From contig NW_026647188.1 of NCBI RefSeq assembly GCF_950295315.1, positions 992,001-1,056,000 on the forward strand: a stretch of 64,000 nt of DNA. The letters are read 5' to 3'. Of the stretch, positions 22,771-35,345 are shown in pieces. Position numbers and translations under genes: made by a program. The notes under the pieces were generated by a model. That model was not told the origin of the DNA, did no database searches, and saw only the letters and a list, made by a program, of their open reading frames with translations. Numbering within the stretch: the stretch's first letter is position 1; each line of letters opens with the position of its first letter. The DNA comes from Erinaceus europaeus (lineage: Eukaryota; Chordata; Mammalia; Eulipotyphla; Erinaceidae).

Positions 22771-23486
22771 GGCAGCTATCAGTAGGCAATGGGATTAATA
22801 GAGGCCTCCATTAAGGAGGCATGTGTCCAGGCAGGCACCCACCAATCCTCAGGGGCAGCTCAGGGCACCCAGGGACCTGGTGTGGGTATCTCTGGGGCGG
22901 GGACTGTCAGTCAGTCAGCAAGACTGTGTGTCAGTGCAAATGGTGGGACAGGGGCCTGGCAGACCTTGGTCCCCAGCCCTGGGCTCTCAGATGCCAGCCC
23001 CATGCCTAGACACACACCAATCTGCCCATAGCTACTTGGCCCGGCTGACCTGCACCTGCTTTGGCCTGGGGCTCTGGCTCTGGTGGCTGGCCACCACCCC
23101 TCAAGGTCAAGTTCAGGGTGGGGGTCATGGCTGCTGGTCAACTGGATGGGCGGCGTCCCCGTGGACTAGCAACCACAGGAGCCCTCTGTGATGTCCTAGC
23201 CCCCGGCATTCTGTGCTGGCCACACTGGCACTGGGCAGCCCAACTTCCCTGCCACTATGTCAGCCAACAGCGCCCAGACGCCTGCGCCCTGGCACAGAGG
23301 GACGGAAGGATGGGAAGCCAGTGCTGACCGACAAGGGACCTCAGGGCTGGCAGCCAAGAGAAGACAGGTAGAGGTGTGCCCGGGATCCAGGGAGCCCAGG
23401 CCAGAGCTGCCTGCATGCCTGCCTGCCCTCCTGGATGTCTGTATGCTGCCTTTGTCCAGGTAGGTTTCTCAGGTCCCCTCCACTCC

Positions 23487-23530
23487 TGTCCTCTCCTGTC
23501 CTCTCCTGTCCTCTCCTGTCCTCTCCTCCC
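23487..23530 (+). repeat. CCTCTCCTGT mini-repeat, expanded copy
   Basis: Roughly four to five direct 10-bp repeats; the other units have two to three. Copy-number change between units is consistent with slippage. Confidence 0.8.
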
Positions 23531-23858
23531 CTCACCATCCTCTCCCCTCTCCTCTCCTCTGCACTTTGATTCTCTCCTTGACTGTCTTCTCTTTCGGGTG
23601 TCCTGCTCAACAGCTCCAGCACTTGTGATGGTTCTCCAGTTACAGCTGTTCCCAACCCCTTCCACCCCCTTCCTGCCCCTGACCAAACTCACAGGTCTCC
23701 GGATCACCGCACCCACACCCACACCCCCCAACACATTCCCTGGTTCAGCCCCTCTGCCCTATTCAGCTTAACTCGCCCCTTTGCAACCTACCTATGCATC
23801 TTGGTTTGTCTTCACCATTCAAGGAGAGATCTCCTTTTGTACTTAGCTTGGTTGACTG

Positions 23859-23938
23859 GTGGATGGATGGATGGATGGATGGATGCATGGATGGATGGAT
23901 GGATGTATAGATTGATGGGTGGATGGATGGATGCATGG
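23859..23938 (+). repeat. GGAT microsatellite, unit 7
   Basis: Shorter beta-type tract with the GCATGG and TATAGATTGATGGG interruptions. Confidence 0.9.
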
Positions 23939-24239
23939 AGAGCTCAATGAATTTGTTTTGTAGAGGCAGACTACCATCTAGGGTTACTTGAGACCGATGG
24001 TGTCAGAGACAGAGTCTATGTCAAATGTAAAACATTAATTCATCAATAACAAAAATGAATAAGCACCTAAATAAATAAATAAATATAAAATCTGGGTTAA
24101 AAAATACATGGCGTCTTTGCCTTTCTGAATATGGTATGCTGTGAGGATCTTAACAAGGAAAGCATTGTCCTGAGTAGCCCCATTGAAGTAGTGGAATATT
24201 TCCTTTTCCTTTTTCTTTTTTTACTTTCAATTTTCTTGA

Positions 24240-24454
24240 TTATTTATTGGAATAAATAGACAGGAATTGAGAGGGAAGGGAGGGATAGAGAGTTTGTGAC
24301 ACAGAGAGAGTCACCTGCAGCACTTCTGCACCACTTGTAAAGATTTCCCCCGGCAGGTGCGGACCAGGGTCTGGAAGCTCAGTCCCCCTGCATTGTAACA
24401 TGAGTGCTTAACTGGGTGTGGCACCACCTGGCACTCTGCTACCATTGGGGCACT
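24240..24454 (-). mobile_element. SINE-1 copy, unit 7, at array edge
   Basis: Complete but with an 8-bp insertion near its 5' end (plus-strand GGCACTCTGCTACC), a few bases from the right boundary of domain A. Confidence 0.75.
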
Positions 24455-24455
24455 T

Positions 24456-24789
24456 GAGAAATAGATGAGTTGGAAAGAGACCAGAATTCAAAAACCTCCT
24501 ACACTGTGTTCATCGATGACAGGTTCAAACCTGGCTTGTATTGATTGTAAGGCAGCATATCTCATGCCCACTGACCCCAGAAAGCCCCAGCCTACACCAT
24601 ATTCTATACTACCATACCTGACAGTAATGTGTGTGTGTCTGTCTGTCTGTGTGTGTCTGTGTGTGCTCAGAGATCACCTATAGTAGTCTCAGAGCATGGG
24701 TGTCAAGGTAGCCAGCCTCCCCTGCAACTTGTGTACAGAGAACCTAGCTGGTCAGTGCAAGGCAGCTAGCCCAGATTCTGGCTAAGCAA
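24456..24789 (+). repeat. C tail and B head with (TG)n
   Basis: Starts inside the C unit (GAGAAATAGATGAGTTGG), passes the tRNA-like GGTTCAAACCTGG segment and a short (TG)/(TCTG) tract (about 24,628-24,665), and ends in CTGGCTAAGCAAGAATGC. The same head occurs before every B body or D linker. Confidence 0.8.
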
Positions 24790-25194
24790 GAATGCCAGAG
24801 AACTATGTGGAAGCCCAGGACCCCATTTTGAGCCCCTGGTCAGCACTTACCCAGCTAGGGAAAAGCTGGGCTACTGGCAAATCAGAGCTGCAGCTGTCTC
24901 TCTGTTTCTCTTCCTGCTTGGGCCCTGCTCTCTCAATTTATGACTGTTTCTTTCTCCTCAATAATAAAGTTATAAATGATGTACAGAAACACAGGGAAAG
25001 TGGCAAAAATTACCCCCGTGCCCACTATTACATGTAACTGTAGACTGTAAACCTCCCCCAAGAAAGAACAGAATAAATATTTGTTAGGTTAAAAACATTG
25101 TAGGTTAAATAGGGAACATTCTTTGAGCCATGTAATACTAATCCATTCTGCATTGGATGTCACTGTCAAAAACAGTGCAGTAGTATTTGTAGTA
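24790..25194 (+). repeat. D linker copy 1 (SINE relic)
   Basis: Begins GCCAGAGAACTATGTGG. The middle (about 24,835-24,970) reads as a decayed plus-strand SINE: AGGGAAAAGCTGGGC, CAGCTGTCTCTCTG, then CTCAATTTATGACTG and CAATAATAAAG. This matches the tail half of SINE-1. D leads directly into the C arrays. Confidence 0.7.
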
Positions 25195-26734
25195 GTGTGT
25201 AGTATCTGCAAAAGGAAATGTATTGTGTGTCCAAAGTTCCCTTCAATTATAAGAGAAAATCTATCAGGCAGAAGAAATGACCCCTCATGTGATATTGGAC
25301 TAAATATATAAATAAATATGAAAATATATGGGGATGTTTGAGGAGGATTAAAAAAAAATAAAAGGTAAAAACAAAAACCACAGGAAGACCTGATTACAGC
25401 AGAAATATAGAAAACGTCTGCTGAGAAACAGAGGGCTGCTTCAAAAATTCCCTGACACTTCAGGGTCCAGGCAAATTAAGAATTCTGGAGAATGAAAAGA
25501 AATGCATACGTATTGAAGCTTACACTAGAGAAAGGAGGCAAGTTCTGTACTATGATAATTACAATAAGATGCTGATAGAAAGCCTATTGGAAATGCTCCT
25601 GGAAGGTTTATAGTTTATAATTTTAGTGAAACCTGCTCCAACTATGTGACTAATTATTTGTGAATAAGAAGGCTGTTATAAATGTGGTAATTCTGCATTA
25701 AGATCAAATAAAAATTTCAAAAATTCTAAAAATGACTGATATCTATATATATATGTATATATATATGTACATATATGTATGTGTTTCTTTATTATAAACT
25801 ATGAGGTATACTGGCATGGCTATGAGGAGACAGAGTATGTTTTGTGACATAGAGTATTACAAAGCTGAGGCTCCAGAAACCTAGGTGAAATCGCCAACAA
25901 AACAAACTAGAGCTCAGCAGTGCCCTGGTGACTATCTTTGTATATCTGGGCCTGTCAGTAAAATAATATATAAGTAAAATATTAATGAATGCAGACAGAG
26001 TGAGTGAGAGCATGTGAGAGTCAAAGACAGAGAAGACAAGAACAGAAATAGAATAGTTGGAAAGAAACCAGAAGTCAAAAACCTCCCACACTGTGTTCAT
26101 TGATGACAGGTTCAAACCTGGGTTGTAGAGATTGTAATGCAGCAGACTCATGTCCACAGACCCCAGACCACCCCAGCCTTCACCATATGTGTGTAGTATT
26201 TATGACAGGAAATGTATTGTGAGTGTAAACTTCCCATCAATTATAAGAGGATAATCTATCAAGCAGAAGAAATGACCCCTCATGTAATATAGGACTAAAT
26301 TAATAAATAAATATGCATATAAATGGGGATGATCTAGGAGGATTTGAAAAGAATGAAAAATAAAAACAAAAAGCACAAGAAGACCTGATTACAGCAGAAA
26401 CATAGAAACCATCTGCTGAGAAACAGAGGGCTGCTTCAAAAATTCTGAGTCACTTCAGAGTCCAGGGAAATTAAGATTTCAGGAGAATGAAAAGAAACTC
26501 ATATGTATTGAAGCTTACGCTAGAGAAAGGAGGTGAGTTCTGTACTATGATAATTACAATAAGGAAGCTGATAGAAACTCTATTAGAATTGCTACTGGAA
26601 GGTTATATTATTTATAATTGTATTGACTCCTGCTCCAGCTATGTGGCCAATTATTAATGAAAAAGGAAGCTGTTATAAATGTGTTAATTCTGATTTAGAT
26701 TAATTACATAGGTTGATAATTCCAAAAATGGCAG

Positions 26735-26780
<46 letters not shown>

Positions 26781-27723
26781 TTATTATAAAGTCTGAGAGA
26801 TACTGCCATGGATATGAGGAGACAGAATATGGCTTGTGTCAGAGAGACTTACAAAGCTGAGGCTCAAGTAGCCTTGATGAAAACACCAACAAAAAAATCC
26901 AGAGCTCAACAGGGCTCTGGTAACTCTCTTTGTATATCTGGGCCTGTCAATAAAATAAAGATATAATTAAATTATTACTGAGTGCAGACAGAGTGAGTGA
27001 GAGCCTGTGAGAGTCAGATACAGAGAAGGCTAGAAGAGAAAGAGAAGAGTTGGAAATAGACCAGAAGTCAAACCCCCTAGACTGTGTTCATTCATGACAG
27101 GTTCAAACCTGGCTTGTAGAAAATGTAAGGCAGCAGCTCTAATGCCCACAGACCCAAGACAACCCAAGCCTTCACCATATTTGTGTAGTATTTTCCCCAG
27201 GAAATGTATTGTGCATCAAAAGTTCCCTTCAATTATAAGAGAAAATCTATCAAGCAGAAGAAATGACCCCTCATGTGATACCTGACGTAATAAAAAATAT
27301 GCAAATAAATGGGGATGACCTAGGAGGACTTGAAAAAATAAAAAAAAATGAAAACAAACACCATAAGAAGACCTGATTACAGCAGAAACATAGAAACCAT
27401 CTGGTGAGAAACAGAGGGCTGCTTCAAAAATTCCCTAACACTTCAGGGTCCATGGAAATTAAGATTTCCGGAAAAAGAAAACAAACACATACGTATTGAA
27501 GCTTACACTAGAAAAAGGAGGGAATTTCTGGGCTATGATAATTACAATAAGGATGCTGAGAGAAACACGATTAGAAACTCTACTGGAAAGTTCTATTATT
27601 TATATTTGAATTAAATGCTGTGCCAACTATATGGCCAATTATTTCTGAAAAACTAGGCTGTTATAAATGTGGTAATTCTGAATTAAGGTCAAATACATAG
27701 GTTGACAATTCAAAAAATAACAG

Positions 27724-27777
<54 letters not shown>

Positions 27778-28924
27778 CTTTATTAAAAACTCTGAGTGAT
27801 ACTGCCATAGAAATAGGAGACAGAATATGGCTTGTGTCAGAAAGACTTACAAACTGAGGCTCCTGTAGCCTAGGTGAAATAGCCAACACAACAAGCCAGA
27901 GCTCAGCAGTGCTCTGGTAACTCTATTTGTATATCTGAGCCTGTTAGTAAAATAAGTACATAAGTAAAATATTAATGAGTGAAGACAGAGTGTGTGAGAG
28001 CATGTGAGAGTTAGGGACATAGAAGGCGAGAAGAGAAATAGATGAGTTGGAAAGAGACCAGAATTCAAAAACCTCCTACACTGTGTTCATTCATGACAGG
28101 TTCAAATCGGGCTTGTTGAGATTATAAGGCAGCAGCTCTAATGCCCACAGACCATAGACAACCCAAACCTTCACCATATGTGTGTAGTATTTCCCCAGGA
28201 AATATAGTTTTCGTCAAAATTCCCTTCAATTATAAGAGAAAATCTATTAAGCAGAAGAAATGACCTCACATGTGATACCTGACTAAATAAATAAATATGC
28301 AAATAAATGGGGATGATCTAGGAGGACTTGAAAAAATAAAACAAAAATAAAAACAGAAACTACAAGATGACCTGATTACAGCAGAAACATAGAAACCATC
28401 TGCTGAGAAACAGAGGGCTGCTTCAAAAATTCCCTAACACTTCAGGGTCCAAGGAAATTAAGATTTCCAAAAAAGAAAACAAATACGCATTGAAGCTTAC
28501 ACTAGAAAAAGGAGGGAAGTTCTGGGCTATGATAATTACAATAAGGATGCAGATAGATACACGATTAGAAATGCTACTGGAAGGTTCTATTATTTATAAT
28601 TGTATTGAATCCTGCTCCAACGACATGGCCAATTATTTCTGAAAAACTAGGCTGTTATAAATGTGGTAATTCTGAATAAGGTCAAATACATAGGTAGACA
28701 ATTCAAAAAATGACAGATGTATAAATATATATATATATATATATATGTATATCTGTATTATAAACTCTGAGTGATACTGGCATGGAAATGAGGAGACAGA
28801 ATATGGCTTGTGTCAGAAAGACTTACAAACTGAGGCTCCAGTAGCCTAGGTGAAATCGCCAACACAACAAGCCAAAGCTCAGCAGTGCTATGGTAACTCT
28901 CTTTGTTATCTGGGCCTGTCACTA
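25195..28924 (+). repeat. C tandem array I (about 3.7 units of 0.99 kb)
   Basis: GTGTAGTAT landmarks at about 25,197, 26,191, 27,183 and 28,182 give a period of about 0.99 kb. Each unit has an A-rich block (AAATAAATAAATATGCAAATA), a middle with AAGCTTACACTAGA, a (TA)n tract, and an antisense SINE relic recognisable by CCAGAGCTCAGCAGTGCTC. Longest TA runs: about 26,738-26,779 and 27,731-27,772. The last unit is cut where B copy 2 begins. No coding potential is seen. Confidence 0.85.
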
Positions 28925-29150
28925 ACAGTTTTGGGATAGGACTCGGTGGATAAAGAGCAAGAGGGAAGTAGAAGATTTGGCAGCTGTACTTTGTGCTGAG
29001 AGACATTTTTAGAGTGACAAGAGGTAAACGAATGGCTCTGTGAGATGTCTCTCATGACTGTGGCACAGAAGGGCCAGATGTATCCGCATTACTACCTGAA
29101 TCCAGAGCTGTGCAGGTCTCTAGCTAAAATATATTTGAGACCTCTACATG

Positions 29151-29262
<112 letters not shown>

Positions 29263-29949
29263 ATCAAGACACTGATGTAGTCATTTTCTACAATGGATGC
29301 GATATGATATTCAGACAATTGATTGCTAAAACCTGGAGAGAAACTGTGCATCAGGAAAAGAATTGTCCAAAGGAGTAAAATCTCCAAATCATTAGCTATA
29401 TGCAGCTCCAACGGGACCTACCGAAAAGGCTCGAGAAGGAACTCACCCAGGACACTCTCCATATGGACAGACACAACAAGTTTCCTAGTCTGGCAACACA
29501 CACAGGGCAGCTGCTAGTTCCCAGTGCAAGCCTCAGGGCAAAAACCTCTCCCTCTTCAGTGTCTTTACATCTGAAAATAACAAAAGTGACCAAGGGCCAA
29601 GGAGAGCTACAATGGTGTCAATATTGAGCTGTAAATCAGAATGTGCCAAGTGTTTTGCACAAAAACACCTGTGCCACAGTGATTCTGTTGTTTCTCTCTC
29701 TCCCTCCCTCACACACACACTCAAACGCACACAAACACACACTCTTACAGTTACACAGACGCACACAACCACATAGGCACAGGCACAAACGGAGTTATAC
29801 ACATGTACACTGGACAGCTTCTGCAAGGCAGGGCCCTAGGTGAACCCTGCTACGAACTTCCTGGAAGCACGACCAGCCATTTAAGGGCAGCTCTGAGCTC
29901 CCATTGTCGGGTTTACTTCAGAAGGCCCACAGACAGGGCACCAGCCATG

Positions 29950-30135
29950 CTCTGATAGGCCACAGGCCTAGGCCACGCCCAGAATCCCTGCCAGCAATAT
30001 CATTGGCCATTGTGCTAGGACACTCCCACGAGTGTCAAGACAGCTAGTCAGTGATTGGCCAGCAACCTTGAGCACCGCCCACATGGCCCTGCAACACGCT
30101 CATTGGGCAGCCTCTGGAAGGTCCGCCCACCAGCC
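29950..30135 (+). promoter_or_regulatory. ATTGG/CACGCCC 50-bp module array, B copy 2
   Basis: ATTGG cores at 30,002, 30,054 and 30,102 with a degenerate GATAGG at about 29,954, so spacing is 48, 52 and 48 bp. Each is followed by a GC-type box (CCACGCCCAG, ACTCCCACG, ACCGCCCACA, TCCGCCCACC). ATTGG is the inverted CCAAT box bound by NF-Y; CGCCC boxes bind Sp1/KLF proteins. Binding here is inference. Confidence 0.5.
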
Positions 30136-32323
30136 ACTTCTGCTGGAAAGAGATGATAATCTAAAACCTCCTACACTGTGTTCATTGATGACAGGTTCAA
30201 AGCTGGCTTGTAGAGATTGTAAGGCAGCAGCTCTCATGAACACAGACCTCATAGAGCCCTAGCCTTCACTATATGCTGTAGAACCAGACCTGACAGTAAT
30301 ATGTGTGTGTGTGTGTGTGTGTGTGTCTGTCTGTCAGGGTCTGTCTGTGCTCAGAGCTCACCTATAGTAGTCTCAGAACATGGGTGGGAAGGTAGCCAGC
30401 CTCACCTGAAACTTACGTACAGATTACCTAGCTGGTCAGGGCAAGCCAGCTAGCCCAGATTCTGGCTAAGCAAGAATGCACATGCAAAGGGACTCTCATG
30501 TCTCCCTCTCCTGAGTTCCGGATTCAATCTCATGCCTCACTATCATCCAAACACTGCCAATGGGGTAAGCTGGGGGACCCCTCTGAATTCAGGGGCATGA
30601 GACTGTCCAGTCATGTTTGGCTGACTACTCAGCCTCCAGACTCTCAGTCCACTGCTCAGGGCAGCAGATTACAAGCCCAGAAAGAACCCAGAAATAGCTG
30701 TGTTTCAACATAATTGGGAACTGTGTTTGACCAAACAATAGTGGATGAACCCAGCTCCTTACACCTACCCTTTGGGTCCGGCTAAGGCAATTGCTCCTGT
30801 GGCCTCACAATCCCTGATCATGGAGTCCTGGTGTCCACACATCACACTCAGAGAGATTCCCAGAAGTAGGCATGCATGAGTGTCCCATACAAAGTCGCTC
30901 TGCTTGCAGGAAGCGCAAACTCCCCGGGCCCTTGCTATGGAGAGACAAAAGGAAGATGGATGCCTCCATTGGCTGATTTAGGAGTTTCCAGTGGAGAACA
31001 AAGCCCCGACCATCACCTAAGTGCCTGGCTGCTGCTAATAAAGGCAATTGGAAACACCTGTTACCACTTGGGGACTGAGGATATACTGAGGAATCCCTCC
31101 AGGAGCTATTAGGCTGGCAGACCTCCTAACCCCAGGATAGTTGTGCTCCTAGTTGGGAGGGCCTTCGGTCTAGAGGTGAGAATATTCCCTAGATACAAGA
31201 ACGAACTTCAGGTTTCAAAAGGATTTGAAACCCCAGGAGGCACTTGGAAAAGACTTTCCACAGCCTTCAAAACACCCTCTTTCAGAACTCTGGAAACTTC
31301 CGTTTTGCGTGGAAAATCTGGACACTGGTGTGGCCATCAGTACCACAGATACTTTACATTCGGCCCAATAGAGGGAAAGCACAATGTGTGTGCCAGGGTG
31401 GTAGAGTTTCACTTCTCTTGACCTGGGCTCTCATGGAATAAGGACAAGGATGTTGTGCAGGAAATTGAGGAGGCTCCATTTAGGCTGAGTGTCAGCCACA
31501 GGACCCTGGAGAATGGGAGTCAAGCACCTAGGGCCTGGACAGCTGCAGCTAGAGATGGACATATGCCTGTTACCTGCAGCAGGAATGCTGTCTCCTCAGT
31601 TCCCCTCCGTACTACGCCATATGCAGGAGACTAAGTAATCCAAAGGGCAAAGAAAGGAAAATTTCAACACCAGGAAGACCGAGTTCACATTGCATGCACT
31701 GACTTCCACGAAGGGTCCAGTGAAGAAGGCACGTAGAGACAGTCAGAGAGACAGAATGACAGTGACTGAAAAGGACAGAAATTCTGGCCATGTGTTGATC
31801 AGTGCCAGAGCACTGAAGAAAAAGCCTCCATGCCCATGCATACTTCTTACAAGTGGCAGTGTTATTATATGTTTGTGAGGAAAGGTTACACTTAGAACAT
31901 CTAGGTCTTACCCCACTCTGAGAAGCAACACTTGGCCTGCAGCCCACACTCCAAGACTGCCCTCCTCTCTCTAATTTGGAAGTAGTCTTAGTGATGCTCC
32001 AGCCAAGGTACATACTGGCGTATTGCATCTCCCTGGTTCGGCCTCAGACTGTGCTGTGTGCAGGGAACTGCACTATGTCTATTTCTTTTTTGATTTGCAG
32101 TTCTGGTACAGGACTCGGTGGACAAAAAGAGCAAGAGGGAAGTAGATGATTTGGCAGCTGTAGTTTGTGCTGAGAGATATTTGTAGAGTGACAAGAGGTA
32201 AACGAATGGCTCTGTGAGATGTCTCTCATGACTGTGGCTCAGAAGGGCCAGGTGTATCCGCATTACTACCCGAATCCACAGCTGGGAAGGTCTCTAGCTA
32301 AAATACATTCTGAGACCTCTACA

Positions 32324-32326
<3 letters not shown>

Positions 32327-32407
<81 letters not shown>

Positions 32408-32408
32408 C
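32327..32408 (+). repeat. (TA)n(GA)n microsatellite, B copy 3
   Basis: About 54 bases of TA followed by about 27 of GA. Confidence 0.95.
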
Positions 32409-32848
32409 AAGACACTGATGTAGACATTTTCTACAATGGATGCGATATGACATTCAGACAATTGATTGCTAAATCAGGAGAGAAACTGTTCATCAGGAAA
32501 AGAATTGTCCAAAGGAGTAAAATCTCAAAATCATTAGCTATATGCAGCTCCAACAGGACCTACCGAAAAAGGCTCGAGAAGGAACTCATCCAGGACACTA
32601 TCCACATGGACAGGCACCACAAGTATCCTAGTCTGGTAACACACACAGGGCAGCTGCTAGTTCCCAGTGCAAGCCTCAGGGCAAAAACCTCTCCCTCTTC
32701 AGTGTCTTTACATCTGAAAATAAGAAAAGTGACCAAGGGCCAAAGAGAGCTACAATGGTGTCAATATTGAGCTGTAAATCAGAATGTGCCAAGTGTTTTG
32801 CACAAAATCACCTGTGCCACAGTGATTCTGTTGTTCTCTCTCTCTTTC

Positions 32849-32886
<38 letters not shown>

Positions 32887-33089
32887 ACTCTCACAGTTAC
32901 ACACACGCACACATCCACATAGGCACAGGCACAAACGGAGTTATACTCATGCACACTGGACAGCTTCTCCAAGGCAGGGCCCTGGGCTGAACCCTGCTTC
33001 GCACTTCCTGGAAGCACACCCAGCCTTTTAAGGCCAGCTCTGAGATCCCATTGTCGGGCTTACTTCAGAAGGGCTGCAGACAGGGCAAC

Positions 33090-33285
33090 AGCCATGCTCT
33101 GACAGCCCAGAGGCCTAGGCCACACCCAGAACCCCTGCCAGCAATATCATTGGCCAGTGTGCGAGGACACGCCCAGGAGTGTCAAGGCCCCTAGTCAGTG
33201 ATTGGTCAGCAACCTTGAGCACCGCCCACATGGCCCTGCAGCACGCTCATTGGGCAGCTTCTGGAAGGCCCACCCACCAGCAACT
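33090..33285 (+). promoter_or_regulatory. ATTGG/CACGCCC module array, B copy 3
   Basis: ATTGG at 33,149, 33,201 and 33,249 (52- and 48-bp steps), identical phasing to copies 2 and 6. CG-containing boxes follow at ACACGCCCAGG and ACCGCCCACA; the final box reads CCCACCCACC here. Confidence 0.5.
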
Positions 33286-33298
33286 TCTGCTGGAAAGA

Positions 33299-35003
33299 GA
33301 TGAGAATTCAAAAACCTCCTACACAGTGTTCATGAATGACAGGTTCAAAGCGGGCTTGTAGAGATTGTAAGGCAGCAGCTCTCATGGCCACAGACCCCAG
33401 AGAGCCCCAAGCCTTCACCATATGCTGTACTACCCGACCTGACAGTAATGTGTGTATGTGTGTCTATCTGTCCGTCTACCTGTCTGTCTGTCTGTGTGTG
33501 CTAGGAACTCACCTATAGTAGTCTCAGAGCATGGGTGGGAAGGTAGCCATCCTCACCTGAAACTTATGTACAGAGAACGTAGCTGGTCAGGGCAATCCAG
33601 GTAGCCCAGATTCTGGCTAAGCAAGAATGCACATGCAAAGGGACTCTCATGTCTCCCTCTCCTGAGTTCCAGATTCAATCTCATGCCTCACTATCATCCA
33701 AACACTGCCAACGGTGTAAGCTGGGGAACCCCTCAGAATTCAGGGGCAGGAGCCAGTCCAGTTATGTTTGGCTGCCTACTCAGCCTCCAGACTCTCAGTC
33801 CACTGCTCAGGGCAGCAGATTACAAGCACAGAATGAACCCATAAAGATCTGTGTCTCAACATAGATGGGAACTGTGTTTGACCAGACAATAGTGCATGAA
33901 CCCGGCCCCTCACACATACCCTTTGGTTCCGGCTAAGGCAATTTCTCTTGTGGCCTCACAATCCCTGATCATGGTGTCCTGGTGTCCACACATCACACTC
34001 AGAGAGATTCCCAGAAGTTGGCATGCATGAGTGTCCCATACAAAGTTGCTCTGCTTGCAGGAAGCACAAAATCCCCGGGCCCTTGCTATGGACAGACAAA
34101 AGAAAGATGGATGCCTCCATTGGCTGAATTCGGAGCTTCCAGTGGAGTTCACAGAACCGCCCATCACCTGAGGGCCTGGCTGCTGCTAATAGAGGCAATT
34201 GGAAACACCTGTTACCACTTGGGGCCTGAGGACATACTCAGGAATCCCTCCAGGAGCTAGCAGGCTGGCAGACCTCCTGACCCCAGGATAGTTGTGCTCC
34301 TAGTTGGAGGGCCTTCAGGCCAGAGGTGAGAATATTCCCTAGATACAAGAACCAACTTTAGGTTTCAAAAGGATTTGAAACCCCAGGAGGCACTTGGAAA
34401 AGACATTACACAGCCATCAAAACACCATATTTTTGAATACTGGAAGCTTCCATTTTTCGTGGAAAATCTGGACACTGGTGTGGCCATCAATACCACAGAT
34501 CCTTTAATTCGGCCCAATAGAGGGAAAGCACAATGTGTGTGCCAGGGTGGTATAGTTTCACTTCGCTTGACCTGGGCTATCATGGAATAATGACAAGGAT
34601 GCAGTGCAGGAAATTGAGGAGGGCTGCATTTAGGCCGAGTGTCAGCCTCAGGTCTCTGGAGAATAGGAGTCAAGCACAGAGGGCCTGGACAGCTGCAGCT
34701 GGAGTTGGACATATGCCTGTTACCTGCAGCAGGATCACTGTCTCCTCAGTTCCCCAATGTACTACGCCATATGCAGGGGACTGAATAATCCAAAGGGCAA
34801 AGAAAGGAAAATTTCAACACCAGAAAGTCCGAGTTCACGATGCATGCACTGACTTCCATAAGGGCCCAGTGAAGAAGGCACGTAGAGACAGTCAGAGAGA
34901 CAGGATGACAGAGACAGTAAAGGACTGAAATTCTGTCCCTGTGTTGATCAGTGCCAGAGCACTGAAGACAAACCCTCCATGCCCATGCATACTTCTTACA
35001 AGT
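33299..35003 (+). repeat. B segment copy 4 (5' half)
   Basis: Head and body only. It stops at CTTCTTACAAGTGG, about 1.7 kb into the unit. The TATA-like element of the promoter-like cluster is mutated to TAATAGAGG (about 34,187). Confidence 0.8.
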
Positions 35004-35345
35004 GGATATTGATCTGTAAATCAGAATGTACCAAGTGTTTTGCAAAAAAATCACTTTATTATAAACTCTGAGTGATGCTGGCATGGAAATGAGGAGACAG
35101 AATATGGCTTGTGTCAGAAAGACTTACAAACTGAGGCTCCAGTAGCCTAGGTGAAATCGCCAACACAACAAGCCAGAGCAAAGCAGTGTTCTGGTAACTC
35201 TCTTTGTATATCTGGGCCTGTCATTAAAATAAGTATATAAGTAAAATATTAATGATTAAAGACAGAGTGTGTGAGAGTATGTGAGAGTTAGAGACAGAGA
35301 AGGCGAGAAGAGAAATAGATGAGTTGGAAAGAGACCAGAATTCAA
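35004..35345 (+). repeat. Chimeric junction: B fragment plus C tail
   Basis: A 48-bp piece from the B region just before the (CA)n tract (GATCTGTAAATCAGAATG) is followed at about 35,051 by C sequence starting TTTATTATAAACTCTGAG. Two separate deletions or template switches are needed to connect B copy 4 to this C tail. Confidence 0.7.

Larger units (their letters stand above)
21993..24455 (+). repeat. Domain A macrosatellite unit 7 (beta, truncated)
   Basis: Beta-type like unit 6 through the GC-rich half, GGAT tract and SINE-1. It ends just past SINE-1 after an inserted CACTCTGC, where B/C sequence (GAGAAATAGATGAGTTGG) takes over. About 950 bp of the normal unit are missing. The CCTCTCCTGT mini-repeat is expanded here (about 23,487-23,530). 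Confidence 0.9.
30155..33298 (+). repeat. B segment copy 3 (complete)
   Basis: The most complete B unit, about 3.14 kb. Order: head with (TG)n (30,301-30,335), body with core-promoter-like cluster (ATTGG 30,968; TAATAAAGG 31,036), GGAAAATCTGGACAC region, (TA)(GA) tract, (CA)n (about 32,853-32,885) and ATTGG array. It abuts copies 2 and 4 head to tail, so B can itself form a direct tandem array. Confidence 0.85.

Noticed and set aside
3441..23938. GGAT arrays or regularly spaced repeats as CRISPR-like
   Set aside because: Simple tetranucleotide microsatellites in vertebrate DNA, with no spacers.
1605..24455. Domain A as the hedgehog DXZ4/FIRRE-type X-linked macrosatellite
   Set aside because: Unit size and possible CTCF motifs are suggestive but no sequence homology or chromosome location can be shown from the window.
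24520..24560. tRNA gene at the GGTTCAAACC segments in B heads
   Set aside because: A B-box-like sequence is present but no A box or cloverleaf can be folded; it reads as tRNA-derived SINE remnants.
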